Positions 34,600 to 42,840 of a stretch of 64,000 bases of DNA are shown piece by piece. Within the stretch, counting starts at the first letter, position 1. The number at the start of each line of letters is the position of its first letter. Source of the stretch: Desulfobaculum sp044987625 (GTDB lineage Bacteria > Desulfobacterota > Desulfovibrionia > Desulfovibrionales > Desulfovibrionaceae); assembly GCF_044987625.1 (NCBI RefSeq), contig NZ_JBJDSB010000002.1, forward strand, positions 310,001 to 374,000. Direction: 5' to 3'. Made by a program: the position numbers and the translations under genes. Below the pieces are notes generated by a model that did no database searches, was not told the origin of the DNA, and worked only from the letters and a program-made list of their open reading frames with translations.

Positions 34600-34676
34600 G
34601 GGCAATTAGCTCAGTTGGATAGAGCGCTAGCCTCCGGAGCTAGAGGCCGCAGGTTCGACTCCTGCATTGCCCACCA
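34600..34676 (+). tRNA. tRNA-Arg(CCG)
   Basis: The 77-base cloverleaf has acceptor GGGCAAT/ATTGCCC, anticodon stem CTAGC/GCTAG around CTCCGGA (anticodon CCG), T-arm GCAGGTTCGACTCCTGC and an encoded CCA. Confidence 0.96.
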
Positions 34677-34684
34677 TGAGAATA

Positions 34685-34718
34685 AAAAGGACTTTCCGAG
34701 CAATCGGGAAGTCCTTTT
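34685..34718 (+). terminator. terminator of tRNA-Arg
   Basis: A 14-bp stem with one G-U pair (AAAGGACTTTCCGA / TCGGGAAGTCCTTT) ending in a run of T. Confidence 0.9.
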
Positions 34719-34719
34719 T

Positions 34720-35025
34720 TTGTGCTGTTGCAGTGATGTCTTGCCTGTGATTGTCCCCCTTTTTGTTGCTTTAATCCTTGCTACGACTCCCCAATACGTC
34801 TGCATTGAGTGTTGAAGTCGATGGCATGTTTAATGCCCTATGGAAATCGTTTCCGTGTTTTGTCCATTTTGCATTTTCCAAAAGGGTGTTCTTTGTTGTA
34901 GTCGAATTGTGCGTGTTGTGTGGTGTGCTTTCTGTGTTTCCGATGCATTCACATCGCAGTCCTTCAATTTGTTCCCAAAGTAGGCTAAACCATCTGCTGT
35001 CAGAAAAACAGTAAGGAGATATGCG
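34720..35025. other. AT-richer interval between tRNA-Arg and SUKH gene
   Basis: About 300 bases, clearly lower in GC than the surroundings. No convincing gene and no copy of the tRNA 3' end were seen. Probably acquired DNA or gene debris together with the SUKH gene. Confidence 0.45.
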
Positions 35026-35538
35026 ATGCAATATTATGAGAAGTTTCTTGAACTGTTGAAGACCGTTCCTGCGGAAAGGCAAGACTGGTATGGTGGGGCG
35101 ACTGAGGAGCAGATTGTCGCGTTTGAGGAAAAGGTCGGCCACCGTTTTCCTCCGACGTATCGGCGCTTTTTGAAGGAGTTTGGGGAAGGCGATGTGTACG
35201 CTATGGAGTTCGAGGGTATAACGTCGACGGGAGAGCTTCCATTAGCAACACTTGAAGTTTTGGAACAGTGCGCCAAAGAGAAAATCCCCCCCGTCCTTAT
35301 TGTGAATGAATTGGGGGATGGGACGTTCTGGGGCATCTATTTTTCCGAGGAGAAAAACGGCGAGTTTCCAATATATGGATGGCACGGAACGCTTGACTAT
35401 GAATGGGAATACGATGCCTCAAGCTTTGGCGAATTCATTTATACGCGTCTTGCGGAACGCATAGAATATAAGGCGCGCGAAGCTGCCGGGGAGACGGAAG
35501 AAAGAGTGAGCTTCAGTTCGTGGAGCCAGCAGTTTTAG
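35026..35538 (+). CDS. SMI1/KNR4 (SUKH) family protein, orphan immunity-like
   Basis: This 170-residue protein has the SUKH pattern: GGATEEQIVAFEEKVGHRFPPTYRRFLKEFG near the N-terminus, then beta strands ending in a W/Y-rich stretch WHGTLDYEWEYDASSFGEFI. SUKH proteins are typically immunity proteins against secreted polymorphic toxins. The gene has a strong aaggag site and is AT-richer than neighbours. No toxin gene lies beside it, so it may be an orphan defence against a competitor's toxin or a toxin-independent relative. It follows tRNA-Arg by 350 bases. Confidence 0.72.
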   Translation: MQYYEKFLELLKTVPAERQDWYGGATEEQIVAFEEKVGHRFPPTYRRFLKEFGEGDVYAMEFEGITSTGELPLATLEVLEQCAKEKIPPVLIVNELGDGTFWGIYFSEEKNGEFPIYGWHGTLDYEWEYDASSFGEFIYTRLAERIEYKAREAAGETEERVSFSSWSQQF

Positions 35539-35574
35539 CGGCTGCGGTAAGCTCCATGAACACTGGAGGCGTCA

Positions 35575-36534
35575 TCAGCCCAAGGCCACGCCAAATCCGT
35601 TGGCAATGGTGATGATGCCCCAAAAGACCGGGATGTAGACGAGCATGGAGATGAAGACCGTTGCGAAGGTTTCGGATTCTCCGGCGTTATAGACCTGCGA
35701 AAACACACAGGCCAGCGGCGCGCTTGGCATGCCTGCGAGCAGGGCGCCAATGACGAGTGTTTTGCCCGTAATACCAAAGGCATAGAGCAAGGCGGCGGCA
35801 AGGGCAGGCTGGATGATGAGCTTCATCAGGTTTACGGAGAGGACGCTCTTTAGGTTCAGCTTGGGGTCAAGCTGGGCGATGAGCATGCCTATGGCGAACA
35901 GCGTGCACGGCACGGACGCCATGCCAAAGCTTTGCATGCTGTCCGTGAGGAACGTCGGAATCTGTAAGCCGGAAAGCGACACGGCAATGCCCGCAAAGGC
36001 CATCATGATGCCCGGCGTTTTGAGAAGCGATACACCGACGTTGCGCAGTACCGCCCCCCGGCCTTGGCCTCCCGCGTTTTGATACATCTCGAACTGCGTC
36101 ACAATGAGCATAACAATTGCGGTGGGCAGCAGGATGGAGAGCGTGACAATGACCAGCGTCTCGTGGGTGTTGTCGAACAGGGAGATAATAATCGGCAGGC
36201 CAAGGAATGCGCTGTTGGGCAGGCTTGCCGAAGCCGAGCGAATACAGCTAACCGGTCCGCAGGCCTTGAAGAGCCACGACGAGATGCCAAACATGCACAG
36301 ATAGGAAATGATCATCGACAGGGTGTAGGCCGTCGCAAAGCGGATTTGAAAGATTTCCTCAATGGGCGTGGTGGCCAACGAAGAAAAAAGCAGTGCGGGC
36401 AGCGTAAAGAAGAAGACGAAGTCGTTAAGCGTCTTGGAACTGTTCTTTGGCAGCAGGCTTTTGCGCTGGGCAAACCAGCCTGCGAGCACCATCAGGAACA
36501 GCGGGAGCAGTGTCGAGATTACAACCTTGAGCAT
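35575..36534 (-). CDS. AEC (auxin efflux carrier) family transporter
   Basis: This 319-residue membrane protein has about ten predicted helices arranged as two five-helix halves, the AEC family pattern. The start MLKVVISTLLPLFLMVLAGW and LNDFVFFFTLPALLFSSLA are characteristic of bacterial members such as malonate or malate carriers. The ATG at 36534 has aagga upstream; a longer frame to 36879 is non-coding. Substrate cannot be told from sequence. It is a single gene facing the SUKH gene. Confidence 0.85.
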   Translation of the reverse strand: MLKVVISTLLPLFLMVLAGWFAQRKSLLPKNSSKTLNDFVFFFTLPALLFSSLATTPIEEIFQIRFATAYTLSMIISYLCMFGISSWLFKACGPVSCIRSASASLPNSAFLGLPIIISLFDNTHETLVIVTLSILLPTAIVMLIVTQFEMYQNAGGQGRGAVLRNVGVSLLKTPGIMMAFAGIAVSLSGLQIPTFLTDSMQSFGMASVPCTLFAIGMLIAQLDPKLNLKSVLSVNLMKLIIQPALAAALLYAFGITGKTLVIGALLAGMPSAPLACVFSQVYNAGESETFATVFISMLVYIPVFWGIITIANGFGVALG

Positions 36535-36867
36535 GCGTCTATCCTTATATCTCGGCGTGGAGCCGAGGCCGAAGTCAGCGTATGGCAGGGGCAGGCACGC
36601 AGCCGCCTTGGGGGTGCGCAACGCGCCAAACAGCGCAAGCAGGACCTGCGCCAATATTCGACCGGATGTGCGGGGAGAAAAGTCGCTTGAGAGAAGCTCA
36701 AGGCAGAGAATTCCGCGTGAGCGCAGCGGCGTGAATGCCGCAGCCTCATGAGCCGGTGAGTGCGATGAAAAGAAATACCCGCACTTGCTTAAAGAGTCCA
36801 GCCGTTCCGGCTGCGCTCCGGTGAATTGGGCATATCGAGAGAGCCATCGTGCGATGAAGCGCACAGA
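36535..36867. other. gene-free interval upstream of AEC transporter
   Basis: About 330 bases with the AEC promoter but no convincing gene on either strand. The strong + strand terminator at its right end has no upstream + strand gene, so a small RNA is possible. Confidence 0.4.
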
Positions 36868-36889
36868 GAAGGACGCCAAATGGCGTCCT
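36868..36889 (+). terminator. orphan strong terminator
   Basis: A 10-bp stem (AAGGACGCCA / TGGCGTCCTT) followed by seven T. No + strand gene precedes it. Confidence 0.75.
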
Positions 36890-36912
36890 TTTTTTGTGTC
36901 TTACGTTTGGAT

Positions 36913-37460
36913 GGCGTGGTCGTAACGCTGGGTTCGAGAGTTAGCTCCGCTGGCTTAAGGGCGTTGCCCTTAAGAATCCCAAGGTTTTTGGGTCTGGAAG
37001 CCAGCCCCAAAAAAGGGGGTGGGGGCGTTGCCGGGCGTGGGGACAGTGGCCCGCACCGCTCAGGGCTGGCGTGGGGGCGTGATTGCAGCCGTGTGGGGTG
37101 GGAGGGACGTGGCGTATGAAGAGGATTCTTAAGGATGAAATCCTTAAGCCTGCGGAGCACAAAACGGGTGGCCGAGCCGGCGTGGTCGTAACGCTGGGTT
37201 CAAGAGTTAGCTCCGCTGGCTTAAGGGCGTTGTCCTTAAGAATCCCAAGGTTTTTTGGTCTGGAAGCCAGCCCCAAAAAAGGGGGTGGAGGCAATGCCGG
37301 ACGTGGGGACAGTGGCCCGCACTGCTCAGAGTTGGCGTGGGGGCGTGATTGCAGCCGTGTGGGGTGTGAGGGACGTGGCGTATGAAGAGGATTCTTAAGG
37401 ATGAAATCCTTAAGCCTGCGGAGCAAAAACGAGTGTGGCGTTGTCGACGTGGTCGTAACG
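36913..37460 (+). repeat. 266-bp tandem repeat (two full units plus a fragment)
   Basis: Unit 1 is 36913-37178 and unit 2 is 37179-37444; a third copy begins at 37445 and breaks off after about 16 bases. The units are nearly identical apart from scattered substitutions. Each contains two palindromic elements in opposite orientation (36944-36980 and 37123-37158; 37210-37246 and 37389-37424) that match the dispersed repeat near 17.6 kb. The array lies directly upstream of the tailocin cluster. No protein-like frame is convincing. Confidence 0.88.
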
Positions 37461-37485
37461 TCAGCTCCCCAAAAAAAATGAACCA

Positions 37486-37501
37486 CTGCACATCTGTACA
37501 G
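37486..37501. promoter_or_regulatory. candidate SOS (LexA-like) box upstream of tailocin
   Basis: The sequence CTGCACATCTGTACAG fits the E. coli LexA pattern CTGT-N8-ACAG with one change in the left arm. It lies about 160 bases before the first tail gene, where SOS control of a tailocin would be expected. The LexA motif of this lineage may differ, so this is tentative. Confidence 0.3.
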
Positions 37502-37661
37502 GGACGCGTCGTCATTGTGGCGGCGCTTTTTTATTGTGCGCGCCGAACGAGGGGGCGGAGCACAGGTTGCGCCTGCGCAGTGTGTAACGGCGCGCTGGCG
37601 GCGCCCCCGGAGGGCTGAGCGAATCCGCGCGGGGAGTCCGGGCGGCAGAGAGGAGAGGAGA

Positions 37662-38198
37662 ATGGTTCAAGCAGTATGTGAGGGCATTTGCGCGACGCTT
37701 GCGGACGGCCTGCCGGGACTGCGGACTGTGGTGGAGTACGGCGCCCAAGGCGACATGGAAACGCCTCTTGCCGTGGTCCGGCTGACGGATATGGAACACG
37801 CCGGAGACCCTGAGGACGGAATGGAGCGCGTGTGGGTGCAGTGCCGCTGGGACGTGTTCCTTGTTGTGGCGAAGGACTCCGCTTTGGACGCGGCGCAGAT
37901 GCGGCGTGAATTGCGGCAGATGAGTGCGGCGGTTGCCGCGCTGGTCCACGGCAACCGCTTTGGGGTGCAGGCCATGCCTGCGCGGTTTGTGAAGGTTGAG
38001 GCGGATGTGCCTGCTCCTGTTGGAACTGATGCCGCCTGCTGGCGTGTGGAATTCGAGCAGGACATCCCTCTGGGCGAAAGCGTGTGGGGCGGCGAGGGCG
38101 TCCCCGTCCAGACCGTTTTGGTTTCGTTCTCGCCACGCATCGGGCTGGAGCACAAAGACAACTATACAGAGGTCACCGATGGACTTTCGCGTCTCTGA
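37662..38198 (+). CDS. phage gp37-like tail-cluster protein
   Basis: This 178-residue protein opens the tail cluster. It resembles the phage gp37/DUF1834 type, small proteins found at the start of contractile-tail modules, but the match is by general pattern and position only. It could be a tail terminator or completion protein. The ATG at 37662 has gaggagaggag upstream; an in-frame frame back to 37515 lacks this. Its end overlaps the gpV-like gene by 20 bases, showing translational coupling. Confidence 0.5.
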   Translation: MVQAVCEGICATLADGLPGLRTVVEYGAQGDMETPLAVVRLTDMEHAGDPEDGMERVWVQCRWDVFLVVAKDSALDAAQMRRELRQMSAAVAALVHGNRFGVQAMPARFVKVEADVPAPVGTDAACWRVEFEQDIPLGESVWGGEGVPVQTVLVSFSPRIGLEHKDNYTEVTDGLSRL

Positions 38199-38841
38199 TA
38201 TGGAGCGGCGGCTTGCGAGCCTTGTGCAGGTCGGCACTGTCGCTGAGGCGGATTATGGCGCGGCGCGGGTGCGCGTCGGCCTTGGCGGGGCCGTGTCGGA
38301 TTGGTTGCCGTGGCTCACGCTCCGCGCCGGGGGCGACCGGACGTGGTGGGCGCCTGAGGTTGGCGAGCAAGTCATCGTCCTCGCGCCGTCCGGGGATACT
38401 TCGCAAGGGGTTGTGCTGGGGAGCATTTTCCAGTCCGCGCATCCCGCGCCTGCGGCGTCCCCGGATGTTGACCGCCATGTCTACGGCGATGGGGCTGTTG
38501 TTGAATACGACCGCAGCGCCCACAGGCTGCGCGCGGTCATCCCCGGCGACATAGTGGCCGAGGCGGCGCAGGACGTGACTGTGCAGGCGGGCGGCGAGGT
38601 AAACGTCTCGGCCGGGAGCGCCGTGAAGGTCACCGCGCCGCAGATTACCCTGAGCGGCAATATTTTTCTGAACGGTCCTCTGACGCAGGGCGGCGGCTCC
38701 GGCGGTGGCAACGCCACTTTGAAGGGCGACCTGCATGCTGATGGCGACATTACCACGGACGCGGATGTCCGCGCGGCGGTGTCGCTGAATGGACACGTTC
38801 ATCCATGCCCGCATGGCGGCGAAACCGGAGGACCGAAGTAA
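38179..38841 (+). CDS. baseplate assembly protein V (spike)
   Basis: This 220-residue protein matches phage P2 gpV, the trimeric spike at the tip of the baseplate. An OB-fold-like N-terminal part (GTVAEADYGAARVRVGLGG ... WWAPEVGEQVIVLAPSGD) is followed by a repetitive beta-helix region and a C-terminal GGG-rich part ending NGHVHPCPHGGETGGPK. The histidines there could bind the iron that tips P2-type spikes. It overlaps the next gene as TAATG. Confidence 0.85.
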   Translation: MDFRVSDMERRLASLVQVGTVAEADYGAARVRVGLGGAVSDWLPWLTLRAGGDRTWWAPEVGEQVIVLAPSGDTSQGVVLGSIFQSAHPAPAASPDVDRHVYGDGAVVEYDRSAHRLRAVIPGDIVAEAAQDVTVQAGGEVNVSAGSAVKVTAPQITLSGNIFLNGPLTQGGGSGGGNATLKGDLHADGDITTDADVRAAVSLNGHVHPCPHGGETGGPK

Positions 38842-39176
38842 TGCGCGGTGTTGATGCGAAATCGGGGGGCACGTTGTCCGGCCTTGAGCATGTGCGGCAG
38901 TCCGTGCGCGATATTTTGACCACGCCTGTGGGCTCGCGCGTGATGCGCCGGGAGTATGGCTCCCGCCTGCCCCGGCTGGTGGATGCGCCGATGACTGGTG
39001 AGACGCTGGTGGAGCTTTACGCCGCCACGGCAGAGGCCCTTGCCCGCTGGGAGCCTCGGCTGCGGGTGGAGCGCGTCAGCGCGCGTGAGGCCGGAGCGGG
39101 GCACGTGGCGATTGATGTGCAGGGCACCTACCTGCCGGACGGCAAACCCGTGACCATGGAGGGAATCATCATATGA
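38841..39176 (+). CDS. baseplate wedge protein W (gp25-like)
   Basis: This 111-residue protein is the P2 gpW/T4 gp25 type baseplate component, which starts sheath assembly. The motif VRDILTTPVGSRVMRREYGSRL with its conserved EYGS core is visible at residues ~24-45. Start and stop codons overlap the flanking genes (TAATG before, ATGA after). Confidence 0.9.
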   Translation: MRGVDAKSGGTLSGLEHVRQSVRDILTTPVGSRVMRREYGSRLPRLVDAPMTGETLVELYAATAEALARWEPRLRVERVSAREAGAGHVAIDVQGTYLPDGKPVTMEGIII

Positions 39177-40060
39177 GCGGTTTTTCGGACATTGACCTGT
39201 CGCGCCTTGCCGCGCCGCAGGTGGTGCAGGACCTGAGCGCGGAGGGCGTGCTGGCCGAAATGCTGGCGGAGTTCCACGCGCGGCACCCGGAGCATACGGC
39301 GCTTGTGGAGTCCGACCCGGCCTACAAGATTCTGGAAGTTGCGGCCTACCGCGAGGTGCTCCTGCGCCAGCGCGTAAATGACGCGGCCCGCAGTGTGATG
39401 CTGGCCTATGCCGCCGGAAGCGACCTTGACCAGCTTGCCGCGTTGGTGCCGCTCCAGCGCAAGATGGTGGACCCCGGCGCCCCGGACGCTTATCCGCCCG
39501 TGCCGCCGACGTGGGAGGGCGACGACGAGTTTCGCCGCCGCATCCAGCTTGCGCCGGAGGGCTTTAGCGTGGCGGGGCCGGACCGGGCGTATGTGTTCCA
39601 TGCCCTGACGGTGCCGGATGTGCGCGACGCGGCTGTGAGCAGCCCCGCGCCCGGCGAGGTCGTGGTCCATGTGCTGGGCCGTGAAGGCGATGGAACGCCG
39701 GACCCTGCCGTGCTGTCTGCAGTGGAGAACGTGCTTGGGGCGGCGGAAACGCGCCCGCTGACGGACTCTGTCTCCGTGCAGGCGGCGGAGGTGGTGCCGT
39801 ATGCCGTGCGTGCAACCCTTGCCATTCAGCCCGGCCCCAGCGCCGAAGCCGTGCACGATGCGACCCTTGCGGCCATGCAGGCCGTGGCTGAGGCAGGCCA
39901 TGTGCTGGGCGCGGGCATGCCGCTGTCCAAGGTCTATGCGGCCTTGCAGGTGGAGGGCGTTGCGCGTGTGACGTTGGACGAGCCTGCCGCCAATGTCGCG
40001 TGCGCGGCGCATCAGGCTGCGCATTGTACGGGCGTGAAGCTGGAGGTGGAGCGTGTCTAG
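39173..40060 (+). CDS. baseplate protein J
   Basis: This 295-residue protein is a baseplate J-like wedge component, equivalent to P2 gpJ. It begins with FSDIDLSRLAAPQVVQDLS, followed by the family block ILEVAAYREVLLRQRVNDAARSVMLAYA and the domain with RRRIQLAPEGFSVAGP. It overlaps both neighbours by a few bases, typical of a phage morphogenesis operon. Confidence 0.9.
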   Translation: MSGFSDIDLSRLAAPQVVQDLSAEGVLAEMLAEFHARHPEHTALVESDPAYKILEVAAYREVLLRQRVNDAARSVMLAYAAGSDLDQLAALVPLQRKMVDPGAPDAYPPVPPTWEGDDEFRRRIQLAPEGFSVAGPDRAYVFHALTVPDVRDAAVSSPAPGEVVVHVLGREGDGTPDPAVLSAVENVLGAAETRPLTDSVSVQAAEVVPYAVRATLAIQPGPSAEAVHDATLAAMQAVAEAGHVLGAGMPLSKVYAALQVEGVARVTLDEPAANVACAAHQAAHCTGVKLEVERV

Positions 40061-40667
40061 GCATCTCTTGCCGCCGCATTCCACCGCCACGGAGCGGGCG
40101 CTGTCCGAAGCGGTGGCGCGGCTGTCCGACGTGGGCGTTCCGCTGCGTTCGGTGTGGCGTCCTGACGAGTGCCCGGAACCTTTGCTGGCGTGGCTGGCGT
40201 GGGCGCTGTCCGTGGATGCGTGGGACGAAAGCTGGACCGAAGCGCAGAAGCGCGAAGCCATCCGCGCCGCCGTGTGGGTGCACCGCCACAAGGGCACGCG
40301 TGGCGCCGTGGACCGGGCGGTCCGCGCCCTCGGCTACCGGGTGCGCATCCGCGAGTGGTGGGAGGAAACCCCGCAGCGTGAGCCGTATACCTTCGCCATT
40401 GAGGTGGAGGTGGACGACCGGGGCGTGGACGCGAACCTCTACGGCATGCTGACGCGTGTGGTGGAGGCGGCGAAGAACACGCGCTCGCACCTTCGCGGCT
40501 TTGATGTTGTGAGTACCGCGCGCGGGAGCGCCCATGCTGGCGGCGCGTTGCAAACCGGCGGAACGTTGCAGGTCTACGCGTGGCGTCCGGAGGACGTGAC
40601 GCAGGAGGCTGCGGTCCATGCCGCAGCGGGGCTGCACACCTTTTTGGCAATAACCATACAACCCTAG
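40053..40667 (+). CDS. tail protein I
   Basis: This 204-residue protein matches P2 gpI, a baseplate component that links the wedge to the tail fibre. It begins with GTG (40053) and shows the family stretch LLAWLAWALSVDAWDESWTEAQKR and VHRHKGTRGAVDRAVRALGY. It overlaps the J gene by 8 bases and precedes the fibre gene. Confidence 0.88.
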   Translation: MSRHLLPPHSTATERALSEAVARLSDVGVPLRSVWRPDECPEPLLAWLAWALSVDAWDESWTEAQKREAIRAAVWVHRHKGTRGAVDRAVRALGYRVRIREWWEETPQREPYTFAIEVEVDDRGVDANLYGMLTRVVEAAKNTRSHLRGFDVVSTARGSAHAGGALQTGGTLQVYAWRPEDVTQEAAVHAAAGLHTFLAITIQP

Positions 40668-40677
40668 CGAGGAAGAA

Positions 40678-42831
40678 ATGGCCAAGGACTTCTTTGTCAT
40701 CCTCACCGAGACGGGCCGGGCGAAACTGGCGAATGCCGTGGCGCTTGGACACACCGTCTCCCTGACGCACTGCGCCGTTGGCGACGGTGCGGGGCAGCAG
40801 GTGACACCGGACGCGGCGCAGGACGCGCTGGTCCGCGAGACGTACCGCGCCCAGCTGAACACGCTGGAAACGGACCCGGACAACCCGGCGTACATCGTGG
40901 CCGAACTGGTCATCCCGTCCGAGCAGGGCGGCTGGACCATCCGCGAGGCAGGCGTCTTTGACGCCGATGGCGATCTGTTCGCCGTGGGCAACCTGCCCGA
41001 AACCTATAAACCGCAGATTGCCGAAGGCTCTGCCGCGGAACTGCGCGTGCGCCTTGTGCTGGAGGTGAGCAACACCGCCGCCGTGGAACTGAAAGTAGAC
41101 CCGACGGTGGTGCTGGCAAGCCGCAGTTATGTGAACGAACAGATTGTGGAAGTCCGCTCCCTGCTGGAAACCCACACCACCCGCACCGACGACCCCCACC
41201 ACACCATCCCCGAAGGCGGCGAGCCGGGCCAGGTGCTGATGCGTGGGGCGGATGGGGCCCTCTCGTGGGACTCTGTCGCCGGGGTGCCTGTGGGGCAGTT
41301 GTGCTTCTCCACAACGGCCAAACCGCTGCCCGGTACGGTCCCCGTCAACGTGAAGCAGAAGTTCCTGCTGGGCACCTACCCGCAGCTTGAAGAATGGGTC
41401 CGCGATAGCGGAACCTTCCTCACCTCGGAAGCAGACTGGGACGCCGAGGCGGACGCGCAGGAAGGCACGTGCGGCAAGTACTGCCTGACCAAATCGCACC
41501 TTATCCTGCCGTGTTATCGGCACTATTTTGCGTCGGCGCAGGATGGTGTTGAAGGCAAGGGTGTTGGTGAGTGGGTTGGTGATGCGATTCGGAATCATGG
41601 GCACGAGCTACATGCAAGTGGGCACAATGCAAATCAGAAGAGTCCAGCAGGGCGCTATTTAGCATATGGCTCTACAGCCAAATTTAGGTCTGACTGTAAT
41701 GTCAAGATGTCAGACAGGGCTATTCGAAATGTTAATGGCACTACCGTCGCCGAAGAAAACCGCCCCAAAACCTCTTATCTCCTCCCCTGCATCAAGGTGG
41801 CCGATGTCGCCATTAATGCTGCGCAGGTTGATTTGAGCGGTGTTGCCTCACACATCGGCAATATGGGCGATCCCCATCAGACCCTTCCTGATGGTGGCGA
41901 AGCTGGTCAGGTTCTGATGCGCCAGAATGATGGCTCTGTCTCGTGGGGAAGTGTGGCGGGTGTGCCCGTGGGGCAATTGTGCTGGTCCTCGCTCGGTGTC
42001 CCCCTGCCCGGAACGGTCCCCGCCAACGTCAAACAGAAGTTCCAACGCGGCCTGTATCCGCAGCTGGACGAGGCCGTCCTTGCCGCCGGGAACTACCTGA
42101 CCGACGAGGCCGCGTGGGACGCGGAAGCGTCGGCGCAGGACGGCTCGTGCGGGCGATACTGTGTGACGGCGGAGCACATCATTTTGCCGTGTGTGCGGCA
42201 CTATGTTGGTGCGGCGAGGCCGGGGGAAGTTGGGAAAGATGTTGGGGATTGGCTAACGGATGAGTTGAAATTTCATACTCATCGTATGACGACTCTGGAT
42301 GGACTAGGTCATTCAGAAGGACCTTCTATTGAACACGGTATGAATGTGAATGCTCCGTACCGTGACGAATCCGCGCTAGAGGCGACAGGAGGCGACGAAA
42401 CCCGCCCCAAGACACTCTACGCCTTACCCTGCATCAAGGTCGCCGACGTCGCAGTGAACGCCGCGCAGGTGGACCTGATTGCAATAGCTGACCAAGTGGC
42501 GGCGATTAATGGGAACAAGGTGGACAAGTCGGAGTGGGTGGAACTGGTGCCGGGGCGGGCTTGGCAAATGCCAAACGGTCTAATTTCCCAAATCATTCTT
42601 GGTGGAGAAAGCACGAACGAGAGTGACGTTTCTGTGACGTTCCCTGTCGCGTTCCCAACGGTCTGCATGGGGGTGTGGGCGCAGCTCGAATATACTGGGA
42701 CTGCCCACAACTTTGAGGGTGGGTATCAGGTTAAAAGCAAAACCCAAACTGGCGCCGTATTCTACCTGAATTTATTTAACACAGCCAAACAAGGCTCGGT
42801 AGCTCCACGCATTTATGCAATCGGTTACTAA
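40678..42831 (+). CDS. tail fibre protein H with duplicated collar-like module
   Basis: This 717-residue fibre decides which cells the particle binds. The first ~150 residues are the P2 gpH attachment domain (FFVILTETGRAKLANAVALG). Two related modules of about 226 residues follow (from residue 172 and from residue 398), each with DPH.T.P.GGE.GQVLMR, the NVKQKF core, an H-x-H region and LPCIKVADVA.NAAQVDL, like phage tail-collar domains. The last ~95 residues match the gp53-like fibre tip (ISQIILGG ... YAIGY). GC content falls sharply at 41.56-41.75, 42.2-42.4 and 42.58-42.83 kb, the likely receptor-binding parts. Confidence 0.88.
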   Translation: MAKDFFVILTETGRAKLANAVALGHTVSLTHCAVGDGAGQQVTPDAAQDALVRETYRAQLNTLETDPDNPAYIVAELVIPSEQGGWTIREAGVFDADGDLFAVGNLPETYKPQIAEGSAAELRVRLVLEVSNTAAVELKVDPTVVLASRSYVNEQIVEVRSLLETHTTRTDDPHHTIPEGGEPGQVLMRGADGALSWDSVAGVPVGQLCFSTTAKPLPGTVPVNVKQKFLLGTYPQLEEWVRDSGTFLTSEADWDAEADAQEGTCGKYCLTKSHLILPCYRHYFASAQDGVEGKGVGEWVGDAIRNHGHELHASGHNANQKSPAGRYLAYGSTAKFRSDCNVKMSDRAIRNVNGTTVAEENRPKTSYLLPCIKVADVAINAAQVDLSGVASHIGNMGDPHQTLPDGGEAGQVLMRQNDGSVSWGSVAGVPVGQLCWSSLGVPLPGTVPANVKQKFQRGLYPQLDEAVLAAGNYLTDEAAWDAEASAQDGSCGRYCVTAEHIILPCVRHYVGAARPGEVGKDVGDWLTDELKFHTHRMTTLDGLGHSEGPSIEHGMNVNAPYRDESALEATGGDETRPKTLYALPCIKVADVAVNAAQVDLIAIADQVAAINGNKVDKSEWVELVPGRAWQMPNGLISQIILGGESTNESDVSVTFPVAFPTVCMGVWAQLEYTGTAHNFEGGYQVKSKTQTGAVFYLNLFNTAKQGSVAPRIYAIGY

Positions 42832-42840
42832 GGAGGCACT

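Noticed and set aside
34600..34676. tRNA-Arg as an attachment site of an integrated element
   Set aside because: No integrase and no repeat of the tRNA 3' end were found downstream, so only acquisition of the SUKH patch is suggested.
36913..37460. CRISPR array
   Set aside because: The period is 266 bp with nearly identical whole units, not short repeats with unique spacers, and no cas genes are present.
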